Position numbers and translations under genes: made by a program. Of a DNA stretch of 64,000 nt, positions 1 through 7,384 are shown piece by piece. The stretch is from assembly GCA_017437145.1 (NCBI GenBank), contig JAFSBT010000004.1, positions 62,001 to 126,000 on the forward strand, written 5' to 3'. Source of the stretch: Clostridia bacterium. GTDB taxonomy: Bacteria > Bacillota > Clostridia > TANB77 > CAG-508. Every line of letters starts with the position of its first letter. The stretch's first letter is position 1. The notes below the pieces were generated by a model. That model searched no databases and had not been told where the DNA came from. It saw nothing but the letters and a program-made list of their open reading frames with translations.

Positions 1-26
1 ATATATCTTTTTCTTGTTGCTGACAC
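1..26 (-). CDS. Partial CDS, first codons of an unknown gene running off the left edge
   Basis: On the minus strand an AGGAGG ribosome binding site at about 32-37 lies five bases before a GTG at 26, followed by an open frame reading Met-Ser-Ala-Thr-Arg-Lys-Arg-Tyr to the window edge. Only eight or nine codons are visible, so no function can be given. The strong Shine-Dalgarno is the only support. Confidence 0.4.
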
Positions 27-223
27 AAATACCTCCTAAATATGCTGTAATTATTATTTTTTAGATTATATCACATATTGATTATAATTCATAACTTTTT
101 AGTTTAGACATTTAGGGATACCCTCCAAAATAATATTTTCTAAAATTTAACCTGCTTTTAGTAGGTGTCCCTGGAAGCAGAATTTTGTATTATAGATTAA
201 ATTTTTCATTATTTACGATGTCT

Positions 224-874
224 TTAATTAATGTCAAAATGCCCCGGCCCTTCTGACACCGGCCCTTCTGACATTTTTGACATTTTTACTTTATCTTTAT
301 ATAGACTTATTATTCCTATAACACAAGTTGCAAAATATATTATCATATTATTAAATATTGAGCTCCATTGATTTATATCTAAATCCTTAAGATAAAAATC
401 TCTCTTTTCAATGCTAACTATCCAATATATCACAATTATAGGTAATATTATTAACACTTGAGCTAATGAAAATAATTTTAATTTTTCGTTAAATTGACTA
501 TGCTTTAATAACAAATTTAATATACTAAAAACCATTATAATAAATATTATTATGCATACTATAAAATTCTCTATAGGAATATATATTATTTCCCCTTTAA
601 TTATACTTCCTATCAGGAATATGTCTAATAAACTTAACAAAAAGTAATATAATTTTGATGCATTATTTATTATACTTTTTTCATTTATTATATCAAATAT
701 ATTTTTAATAAACGTACTTTCTATTTCAATAACATTATCTATCATATCCTTTTCTACTTTAATTACATTGTTTAACACTTCTTGTTCCATTTTAAAAAAT
801 ATATTACATACATCAACAATTGTCACTAAAATTGGTTCTAATGCGGTTACTATTGCTTTAAATACTTTTCTCAT
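224..874 (-). CDS. Hypothetical membrane protein, C-terminus encoded by a dispersed repeat
   Basis: A 216-residue protein with no recognised family. Residues 1-70 form an amphipathic, charged helical region with repeated Ile/Val/Glu/Asn spacing. About four hydrophobic segments follow (near 78-95, 102-123, 138-153 and 177-193), so it should sit in the cytoplasmic membrane. The start follows GGAG. The last ~19 residues (SKMSEGPVSEGPGHFDIN) are translated from the GC-rich repeat at 232-285, so the native C-terminus was probably replaced when the repeat inserted. The 175-residue membrane protein at 901-1428 lies just upstream on the same strand and is probably co-transcribed. Confidence 0.6.
   Translation of the reverse strand: MRKVFKAIVTALEPILVTIVDVCNIFFKMEQEVLNNVIKVEKDMIDNVIEIESTFIKNIFDIINEKSIINNASKLYYFLLSLLDIFLIGSIIKGEIIYIPIENFIVCIIIFIIMVFSILNLLLKHSQFNEKLKLFSLAQVLIILPIIVIYWIVSIEKRDFYLKDLDINQWSSIFNNMIIYFATCVIGIISLYKDKVKMSKMSEGPVSEGPGHFDIN
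232..285 (+). repeat. Island repeat family A, copy 1 (double)
   Basis: TGTCAAAATGCCCCGGCCC followed by TTCTGACAC, then a second half unit CGGCCCTTCTGACA. The ends TGTCA/TGACA are inverted around a GC-rich core. The copy overlaps the 3' end of the upstream membrane protein gene. Other copies are near 2538, 19580, 22285, 25708, 25750 and 27761, all in the same orientation. Confidence 0.8.
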
Positions 875-900
875 TAATTCTCCTTATAACACTAAATTTT

Positions 901-1428
901 CTATAAATTATTAATCTCGATTGCTATTTTTATAATATTAAAAATGACTAATACAAAGCTTGCTAATGATGGTAATATTTTAAAGATATCTTTAATTACA
1001 GTTGTTGTTTTTTTGTTAGATTCTCTTGCATTAATCATAATTGAATAACCAATTTTAATTATTCCGGAAATCAAAAAATAAGTTCCCAAAAATAAAAGTA
1101 TAAAACTAGGTATATTGCTCCATATGTTATTTAGTAAAATATATAATAATAACCATGGAATAAAAATAACTATCCCAATTCCAAAATCATCTAGACCTTT
1201 TATAATTTTATTTCTACTTAATTCGATAAATGTTCCGACTACTCCAAAAAAGGTAAATATTGATAATATAATTATTGAAACCACATTATTACCAAAATAA
1301 TCTAAATTATATAATAAAAATAATCCTATAATTATAAATGTTATTGCTAATGCATACCCATTTATTGCATTATTTATTTCTTCTGTAAACTCTACTTTTT
1401 TCTTTTCTTTTTTCATATCTTTATCCAT
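901..1428 (-). CDS. Hypothetical membrane protein, 175 aa
   Basis: A short charged N-terminus (KKEKKKVEFTEE) is followed by five hydrophobic stretches, roughly at residues 25-43, 47-67, 83-101, 104-126 and 150-170. No catalytic motif is visible and I do not recognise the family. The start at 1428 follows AAGGTAG. It sits 26 bases upstream of the 216-residue membrane protein, so the two may form a small membrane complex; this is inferred only from position. Confidence 0.6.
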   Translation of the reverse strand: MDKDMKKEKKKVEFTEEINNAINGYALAITFIIIGLFLLYNLDYFGNNVVSIIILSIFTFFGVVGTFIELSRNKIIKGLDDFGIGIVIFIPWLLLYILLNNIWSNIPSFILLFLGTYFLISGIIKIGYSIMINARESNKKTTTVIKDIFKILPSLASFVLVIFNIIKIAIEINNL

Positions 1429-1545
1429 CCACTACCTTTTTTACCATACTCATACAAAACAGTTTTTTACCATTCCTGTGTTTCTTGTTGATATGCTTCT
1501 TGTTATACTTGTTTTTCTCATTCCAAATTTCATAAATTTATAACC

Positions 1546-2403
1546 CTATTTTTTAGACTTTTTACTTTTTCTACATATCAAATAAATTACTCCACCTATT
1601 AGCCCTAATGGTACAAATATAATAAGTAGTATAAAAATTATAACTATAATTGTTGCTGCTAAATCTACAAATGTACCTGAATCTTCTGTTGTATCAGTAC
1701 TTATATTATTAGCCTCAATATTTTCAACTGGTGCTATAACTACGTTATTCTCTTCTTCTTTCTCTTCTTCATCAATAGTTATTTCTATTGAATCTATTTT
1801 TTCATTGATTGTAGATGCAGTTATAGTCACACTTCCAGCCTTTAATGCAACTACTTTTCCAGTTGAACTAACCATAGCGATGTCCTCATCGCTTGATTTC
1901 CATATGATATTTTTATCGTTTGTATTTGCTGGAGTTATAGTAGCAGTTAAAAATTCAGTTTCTCCTACTTTCATAATTGCTAAACTTTCATTAATATCTA
2001 TACTTGATGCATTAATAACAGTTTCTTCTTCAGTTTCAGTTTTTACACTTGATGCTGAAGTAGTTACACTTTGATTGTTATTTGAATTAGAAGATGAAGT
2101 AGAACTATTTTGACTACTAGATGATTCTGAAGATGAACTTACACTACTCCTACTATTACTTGAACTTGATGTAGAATAACTTGTTTGACTTGCAGAATAT
2201 GGACAAACCCCATTTTCATGTAAATGCGGTGGATTCCCTCCACAATGATAATGATAATATCCTAGTCCACTTTTATTTTGATTATCTCTATGTCCTCCAC
2301 TTGAATCGGTTCTTCCTGAATGTGCAAATGAACTCCCTGCTATAGTAATTATTAAGAATAAAATTGTAATGATTGTTAAAACTTTTTTTGAATTATATTT
2401 CAT
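1546..2403 (-). CDS. Surface-anchored YHYH / Ig-like (BIG2) domain protein
   Basis: A 285-residue exported protein. Residues 1-27 are a signal peptide (lysines, hydrophobic core, SSFAH). Residues 28-70 carry the His/Cys-rich YHYH module (GYYHYHCGG, HLHENGVCPY), which could bind metal or haem-type ligands; this is inferred from residue content. A Ser/Asn-rich linker follows (72-125), then one bacterial Ig-like BIG2 domain (about 135-208; WKSSDEDIAMV, GKVVALKAGSVTITA). A membrane helix (about 245-272) and a lysine-rich tail anchor it. The coding region is bordered by non-coding DNA and looks monocistronic. Confidence 0.8.
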   Translation of the reverse strand: MKYNSKKVLTIITILFLIITIAGSSFAHSGRTDSSGGHRDNQNKSGLGYYHYHCGGNPPHLHENGVCPYSASQTSYSTSSSSNSRSSVSSSSESSSSQNSSTSSSNSNNNQSVTTSASSVKTETEEETVINASSIDINESLAIMKVGETEFLTATITPANTNDKNIIWKSSDEDIAMVSSTGKVVALKAGSVTITASTINEKIDSIEITIDEEEKEEENNVVIAPVENIEANNISTDTTEDSGTFVDLAATIIVIIFILLIIFVPLGLIGGVIYLICRKSKKSKK

Positions 2404-2488
2404 ATTTATATCCCCCCATAAATATAATTACAAAAATAGTTTACTATATTTCTTGTGCAAAATTTGTCGAAACTTGTAGTTAAATATC

Positions 2489-2532
2489 AAAAAAACAGAA
2501 AATTTAACCTGTGTTAAAGTTTCTGTTTTTTA
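2489..2532 (-). terminator. Rho-independent terminator of the 2571-6225 operon
   Basis: AAAAAACAGAAA pairs with TTTCTGTTTTTT, with an inner TTTAAC/GTTAAA stem. The U-tract is on the minus strand, just after the stop of the 2571-3905 gene. Confidence 0.75.
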
Positions 2533-2537
2533 TTATT

Positions 2538-2566
2538 TTGCCAAAAACCCTGGACCCTTTTGACAT
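2538..2566 (+). repeat. Island repeat family A, degenerate copy 2
   Basis: TTGCCAAAAACCCTGGACCC followed by TTTTGACA. It keeps the TGACA end and the CCC core but has lost the TGTCA end. Confidence 0.5.
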
Positions 2567-2570
2567 TAAG

Positions 2571-3905
2571 CTAATTTGTTCCTATTAAATCCTTAATTAT
2601 TCTATCACCATAAATTCTCTTTAACTGTTCAATTGAATTTTCTTCTATATTAGAAATTTGCTTGTTTTGTATATATTCCTTCATTATACCTTTTGCCGTT
2701 TTTATCTCTCCGATTTGTAAATATAATAACATTAATGCAAATCTTAGCATATTTTTATGTGGCTCACTAACCAATATATCCTCAATAAATGAAATTAAAT
2801 GCATATGCGGATATGGTACTTTAAAAGCTTGTTTGTAGTGATAAATAATTTTTCCTTCGCTTTCGTCACAATACGCTTTTAAAAATGCAACACTGTATTT
2901 CCATGTTCCATTTTTGTTTATTTTTTTACAACTTCCTATATAATCATTTGTTTTCTTTATATCTCTATATTTTAAAAAACAACAAACGCTCATACTTTCA
3001 TAGTATGTATATGTATTTTTTATATATTTGTTAGCTTCATTTAATTCATTTTCAACATAATTAATATTTTTATTGTCTTTCAAATTTTCAATTAACATTT
3101 TAGCAATATGTATATCATAACATAATGAACATACACATCTTCTTATATTTTCAAAATTTCCTTCTGATACAAGAGTTAACTCATTATATAGTTTTTCTCC
3201 TATACATAGTGCACTTTCTAATTCATTACTTAAATAATATGCTCTTGCTATAATATATTTACAAATAAAAGAAATTCTTTGTGCTGTAACTTCTAAAATA
3301 TTTAATTTGTTTTCTGTAGAATATTCCACTCTTGCAGTTGGCATTCCCAATATATTAATTTCTCTTTGAAATATTTTTTCTATTTTATCAATATATACAG
3401 GATGTATAATTCCCAAATTAAATTCTGTAATATACTTTGTACTTTCATTAGTATCTTCTGATCTTGTTTTTATAGTTGTTAGAAAAATACAATTAGTTTT
3501 CTCTAACAATTTAATAATTTTTTCTTTTTCATTATAACTGTTTATTTCAATTAAATGAAAAGGTATATATAATATTTTGATTTTATTTTCATTTGATTTC
3601 AAAAATTTTTCAAATTCTTTCCCAAACTTATATTTTATATCATCATATTCTTTTTTATCTTTTGCTATAATTCTAATTAATATTGCATCATCTGTTTTGT
3701 TTTTTGGTAATTTATTATATATTATTGTGTCTATTATATAATATATCTCTACTCCTACTACACACAAAATCGCTAATATCTTAAGGCATTTAACTGGGAT
3801 AGTAAAATATAATATAATTGAAAAAATAATACCAATTAAAACTGCCATAATAATACTATATTTATTTCTGAAATATTTTTCAATTAGCGTATTTATAATA
3901 TCCAT
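2571..3905 (-). CDS. Unknown protein with two N-terminal membrane helices and a helical-repeat C-terminus
   Basis: 444 residues from the ATG at 3905, which has GGAG six bases upstream; an upstream TTG is a poorer start. Two membrane helices lie near residues 18-36 and 42-62. A central alpha/beta region of about 90 residues (DAILIRIIAKDKKEYDD, KILYIPFHLIEI) follows. The C-terminal half is almost all helical, Leu/Tyr-rich and TPR-like. I do not recognise the family. It is the last gene of an operon with a zinc-ribbon protein and the AbiL/RloAB pair, which suggests a membrane effector or sensor in defence; that is inference from position. Confidence 0.6.
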   Translation of the reverse strand: MDIINTLIEKYFRNKYSIIMAVLIGIIFSIILYFTIPVKCLKILAILCVVGVEIYYIIDTIIYNKLPKNKTDDAILIRIIAKDKKEYDDIKYKFGKEFEKFLKSNENKIKILYIPFHLIEINSYNEKEKIIKLLEKTNCIFLTTIKTRSEDTNESTKYITEFNLGIIHPVYIDKIEKIFQREINILGMPTARVEYSTENKLNILEVTAQRISFICKYIIARAYYLSNELESALCIGEKLYNELTLVSEGNFENIRRCVCSLCYDIHIAKMLIENLKDNKNINYVENELNEANKYIKNTYTYYESMSVCCFLKYRDIKKTNDYIGSCKKINKNGTWKYSVAFLKAYCDESEGKIIYHYKQAFKVPYPHMHLISFIEDILVSEPHKNMLRFALMLLYLQIGEIKTAKGIMKEYIQNKQISNIEENSIEQLKRIYGDRIIKDLIGTN

Positions 3906-3933
3906 GTACTTCTCCAATCTTTCTTATATATTT

Positions 3934-4332
3934 TTAAATGTATATATTATTATCATTTTGCATATTGTCAATATATTCCCTATACTTTTCTTTATCATAG
4001 TATCCTCTATTATTACATATATTGCATATATAATCACCTTCTTCATGTGCAATAAGTTGCACTAATTTGTTTTGAGTATCCCAGCAACATGAACAATAAA
4101 ATATCGGTACTTTATCTTCTTTTATAGTTATATAAGTCTCATTATGTCTCAAAATTTTATTTATAATATCTTCTTTTTGTTTCAATCTTTTATTTTCTTC
4201 TGCTAAATTATTAATTTTATTTTGCATATCTAAAGCTTGTGATGATAAATCTATTAATTTCTGATAAAGTTCAATATTATCGGCTTTCTGAACCACTTTT
4301 GCTACATCTTTAATTCCATCATATAATCCCAT
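3934..4332 (-). CDS. Small coiled-coil zinc-ribbon protein
   Basis: 132 residues. The N-terminal two thirds are predicted helical, with a heptad-like coiled coil at about 28-58 (ALDMQNKINNLAEENKRLKQ). The C-terminal part has a four-cysteine ribbon (YCSCC near 80 and YICNICNNRGYY near 102), a likely zinc site. The start follows AAAGGAG. It is packed between the 444-residue membrane protein and RloB on the same strand, so it is probably an accessory component of that operon. Function unknown. Confidence 0.65.
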   Translation of the reverse strand: MGLYDGIKDVAKVVQKADNIELYQKLIDLSSQALDMQNKINNLAEENKRLKQKEDIINKILRHNETYITIKEDKVPIFYCSCCWDTQNKLVQLIAHEEGDYICNICNNRGYYDKEKYREYIDNMQNDNNIYI

Positions 4333-4358
4333 ATTTAACTCCTTTATCTCTTTATTTT

Positions 4359-5003
4359 TTATTCTAAATATTCTTTTAATCCTTCAACAACTTTATAAAC
4401 CTTTGTCATTGGATTCCTCTGTGAAGCTTGTTTGCACTGTTCTAGAACTTCCATATATTCACAATTTTCTATTGCTGTATGTATCCTTCCATTGTTAGTA
4501 ATTTTCTCAAAAATATCTTCATCATTTTTGTTGTACTCACCTAACCCACTTTTTTGAAATTCTTTATTTAACTCATCCATTACATTTTCCTTTGAAATAT
4601 ATCTGTTTACTCTCTTGAAATGTGATAATAACCAAATTTCAAAATTTGGATTAGACCAAGCAACATTATAATTACAATTTGCAATTGCTGAATCAAACTG
4701 TTCATCGGTATAATCATCTTTGTCAAATACTACCCAAACTTGTCCATAAGCTTTACTAGAATAATTCACATACTTTTGGGTATATTTTACCAAATCTGTT
4801 GTGTTTCTTCCTGTTCCTTTTACTTCTATCTTAGGAATTAGTACATCAACTTTTTTCCCATATTTCTCATTAATCTTTTCCGTTAAACCTTTAAAATAAT
4901 TAGGTTCTGTTTGCTTTCCCTCACATACTATTAAGTAATTGGCTGGTGCAAGCCTTTTACTTTTTAATCTGTCCTTTCTTGATATACTTCTATCATTCTT
5001 CAT
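4359..5003 (-). CDS. rloB: RloB-family TOPRIM-like protein (AbiLii-type)
   Basis: 214 residues. The basic N-terminus (SRKDRLKSKRL) leads into LIVCEGKQTEPNYF, a glutamate-containing first strand, and later VWVVFDKDD, an acidic motif. Together these resemble the E...DxD metal site of TOPRIM nucleases. NPNFEIWLLSHF is a hallmark of RloB. The start overlaps the upstream ATPase gene by 11 bases, so the two are translationally coupled. ATPase-RloB pairs are known as AbiL-type abortive-infection or RloAB modules, often found beside type I restriction genes, as here. The predicted role is a nuclease triggered by the ATPase; the nuclease activity is inferred. Confidence 0.8.
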   Translation of the reverse strand: MKNDRSISRKDRLKSKRLAPANYLIVCEGKQTEPNYFKGLTEKINEKYGKKVDVLIPKIEVKGTGRNTTDLVKYTQKYVNYSSKAYGQVWVVFDKDDYTDEQFDSAIANCNYNVAWSNPNFEIWLLSHFKRVNRYISKENVMDELNKEFQKSGLGEYNKNDEDIFEKITNNGRIHTAIENCEYMEVLEQCKQASQRNPMTKVYKVVEGLKEYLE

Positions 5004-6225
5004 GTATTATTTCAAATTCTTCTAACACCGGAATAGCACCATATCTTCCAGTTAAATAATCTTTATTATAGGTTGCATCATTTCTAACTTTTTTGCCTGC
5101 ATTTTTTTCATCTTCTAATATATAATCTGATAATGCATATATTTCTGATATTCCATCTTTATCTTTTTCTGCAAACCATATCTCATCTCTTCTAAAAGTT
5201 TCTTTGTTTAAATTAACTGTATCATGTGTAGAATATATTAACTGACCATTTCCTACATTTGTTTCACTATTATGGAATAAATTAATAATATATCTTGTTA
5301 ATAAAGGATGTAGCTTTGCATCCAATTCATCAACAAAAAGCAACATACCATTTTTTAATGCGTCCATGAAAAAATCAAATAAATGAAACATTTTTCTAGT
5401 ACCATTTGATTCTAAATAAAATGGGAATGCTTTTAATTTTCCATCTTCTCCTCTATGGATTACTTCTATATCTATTATTCCGTTATTGCTTTTTACTGCT
5501 TCAATAGAGTCTGGTGTTGTTTTTATTCCTTCTATTCCAGAATCAAATGTTTTAATAAATTTTAATAATTCTTTTTTATAAATCTCATCACTTAAAATTT
5601 TTAATGAAACTCTATTATTAATCATTCTCTCAAAATTAGGATTGCCTAAATCTAAATATGTTGAATTAACAAACCAAGCATATACATTACTAAAATCTTC
5701 ATTATTGCTATCAATTTTACTGTATATATTTAAAAATAAAGATCTTTCATCTATATTTGCTAAACCTGAAATTTTGTTAATTTTCATGCTCACATTATTT
5801 TCTTCTCTTTCAAAGATTGTATAGAATTTATTAATTCTTTTTTCGTATAACCATTCTGAAATAACTTTATCTTTTAATACTTCAAAACCATACTTATATA
5901 TTTTATTATTTTTAGCTAACATTTCTACTTCTAAAGATATTGGTTCATTATTTATCATGAATGTAAAAATATTTTCTTCATCTATTAATAAATTCTTTTT
6001 AGAATCGTCACTTACTAATATTCTGTCCTTCATATAATTAAAAGCTTGTAATACATTAGTTTTTCCACTTGCGTTAGCACCATAAATAGCAGATACTTTT
6101 AAATACTCTCCATTATCTGTTTTTGCTACATTATATTCATGTTCTTTTAAAGATGTTGCTTCCATATCCAAACTATTCTCATTTTTAAAAGATTTAAAAT
6201 TTTTAAAACTGAATCTAATTAACAT
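4993..6225 (-). CDS. AAA/ABC-type ATPase of the AbiL/RloAB defence pair (AbiLi-type)
   Basis: 410 residues with SMC-like ATPase features. The FKSFKN start motif comes first, and Walker A is GANASGKTN near residue 50. A long middle insertion (90-290) follows. Walker B is MLLFVDELDAKLHPLL near 295-310, with the switch motif YSTHDTVNL. The C-terminus DYLTGRYGAIPVL is typical of the COG1106 family paired with RloB. It is the first gene of the minus-strand operon, and its 3' end overlaps rloB. The family senses phage infection and controls the toxic partner; details are unknown for this member. Confidence 0.8.
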   Translation of the reverse strand: MLIRFSFKNFKSFKNENSLDMEATSLKEHEYNVAKTDNGEYLKVSAIYGANASGKTNVLQAFNYMKDRILVSDDSKKNLLIDEENIFTFMINNEPISLEVEMLAKNNKIYKYGFEVLKDKVISEWLYEKRINKFYTIFEREENNVSMKINKISGLANIDERSLFLNIYSKIDSNNEDFSNVYAWFVNSTYLDLGNPNFERMINNRVSLKILSDEIYKKELLKFIKTFDSGIEGIKTTPDSIEAVKSNNGIIDIEVIHRGEDGKLKAFPFYLESNGTRKMFHLFDFFMDALKNGMLLFVDELDAKLHPLLTRYIINLFHNSETNVGNGQLIYSTHDTVNLNKETFRRDEIWFAEKDKDGISEIYALSDYILEDEKNAGKKVRNDATYNKDYLTGRYGAIPVLEEFEIIHEE

Positions 6226-6405
6226 TTTATTTTCCTCCGTTTCAATTATATTATATGCGATTTTTCATAAAATATCAATATTTTTGAGAATTTTTCTCAA
6301 TTTTTATTGTTTTTTTATAAAATCATGCCATTATTTCATTGTCACCATATTTCTAGCACTAAGTCAATGGAGAAGGATTTTAATCCCATAGAGGTGGTGA
6401 TTATA

Positions 6406-6540
6406 ATGGCTTGTAAAACTACAAGTAAAAGTGTTGCATCTAAAGCTTTAAGAGATGGTAGAACTTCAGCAACTACAAAATCTATTGCTGGTTCTGCTCT
6501 TTCACAAAGACAACCAAAACATACATATAAGAAAAAATAA
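6406..6540 (+). CDS. Small basic Ala/Ser/Thr-rich protein, 44 aa
   Basis: The best start is the ATG at 6406, with GAGGTGG eight bases upstream, rather than an upstream in-frame ATG at 6307 that lacks a ribosome binding site. The peptide (MACKTTSKSVASKALRDGRT and a further 24 residues ending HTYKKK) is very basic with no hydrophobic segment. I recall similar tiny proteins in Clostridia but know of no function. A strong hairpin follows at once, so it is a single-gene transcript facing away from both defence operons. Confidence 0.65.
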   Translation: MACKTTSKSVASKALRDGRTSATTKSIAGSALSQRQPKHTYKKK

Positions 6541-6549
6541 TTAAGAAAA

Positions 6550-6580
6550 GAGCAGACTTTCATCAAGTCTGCTTACTTTT
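6550..6580 (+). terminator. Terminator of the 44-aa gene
   Basis: AGCAGACTT pairs with AAGTCTGCT around a TCATC loop, followed by TACTTTTTG. Confidence 0.8.
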
Positions 6581-6872
6581 TGTGTGTAGTTTAGGAGTCG
6601 AACCTAACGCTCTAATCTATATTTATTTTAGTATTTAATCTACCTATTATCACATTTATTCCTACACAAATAACTAGAGCTAACACCATGTGAAATTTTT
6701 TTCATAGACATCATCCTTTCATAAATAACCGTAAAATATGCTGTAAGCATTATTTCAAAAACATTTATCCATAATGTAGAATCAATCTTTATTATAATGG
6801 TAGATATTATAAATACTAAAATTATATATAGCTAAATTAATATACTTTTTCATTATTAATTATTTAAATTTA
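6581..6872 (-). other. Short AT-rich spacer with a possible tiny membrane-peptide ORF (6612-6705)
   Basis: On the minus strand an ATG at 6705 follows AAAGGATGATGTCT. The straight frame gives a 21-residue peptide ending at 6640. If the run of seven A after the ATG were six, the frame would read MKKFHMVLALVICVGINVII and continue to a stop at 6612, a 30-residue peptide with one clear membrane helix such as small toxins have. Which frame is used cannot be decided from one sequence. Nothing else was seen in this spacer. Confidence 0.3.
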
Positions 6873-7382
6873 TTAGTTAAACTTAATAAAAAAATCTTCT
6901 CTTGTATATGTTTTTCCAAATTTGCTTGGTGTAAAATACTTAACTTCTCCATTATCATTAACTGAAAAAATATGCAAACATAAAACTTCAGCAACTTCTT
7001 TAGGTATTCTTCTTAAAGCTACTTGTGCAGATTCCCAATATAAACCTAATCCATATTTATATGCATGATTTATTCCTGATATTTTTCCATCTTCTTTAGA
7101 TATAGAATACCTTTTTACATCCATTCTTGTTATTATTTGACCTAATGCATTAAGCCAACCTTCTCTATTAATTGACTTTGCAGATTTTGCATACGATTTA
7201 CCTTTGCATTCTATAAAAAAGTATTCACTGTTTCTTTTACCACCAACTAATTTAATATCAACACCATGCTTATGTAAGTCACTTTTTTCTACTTTTTCTT
7301 CATGCCAATTACCATTTGTTTTATTTATCATAAATTTAATAATTTGATTTACAACAAATTCTTCAGTAATTTTTTCGTTCAT
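6873..7382 (-). CDS. PD-(D/E)XK-like nuclease-fold protein of the type I R-M operon
   Basis: 169 residues. GVDIKLVGG followed by FFIECKGK matches the D...E-x-K core of the PD-(D/E)XK fold (residues ~38-60). The rest (LNALGQIITRMDV, YGLGLYWESAQVALRRIP) resembles uncharacterised proteins that ride with restriction loci. It starts immediately after hsdR, with GGAG in between, so it is co-transcribed with it. It may be an accessory nuclease or a DNA-end binding factor. This is the fourth gene of an otherwise standard M-S-R operon. Confidence 0.65.
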   Translation of the reverse strand: MNEKITEEFVVNQIIKFMINKTNGNWHEEKVEKSDLHKHGVDIKLVGGKRNSEYFFIECKGKSYAKSAKSINREGWLNALGQIITRMDVKRYSISKEDGKISGINHAYKYGLGLYWESAQVALRRIPKEVAEVLCLHIFSVNDNGEVKYFTPSKFGKTYTREDFFIKFN

Positions 7383-7384
7383 AT

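Noticed and set aside
1115..1300. Plus-strand open frame inside the 175-aa membrane protein gene
   Set aside because: No ribosome binding site, low-complexity translation, and it lies antisense to a better supported gene.
1546..2403. Metal-dependent enzyme based on the His-rich YHYH segment
   Set aside because: The segment is a known small module in exported proteins and there is no catalytic domain around it, so only possible metal binding is kept.
6342..6566. Minus-strand 74-codon frame opposite the small basic protein gene
   Set aside because: Antisense shadow. It runs through the plus-strand terminator and has no start signal, while the plus-strand ORF has GAGGTGG and a terminator.
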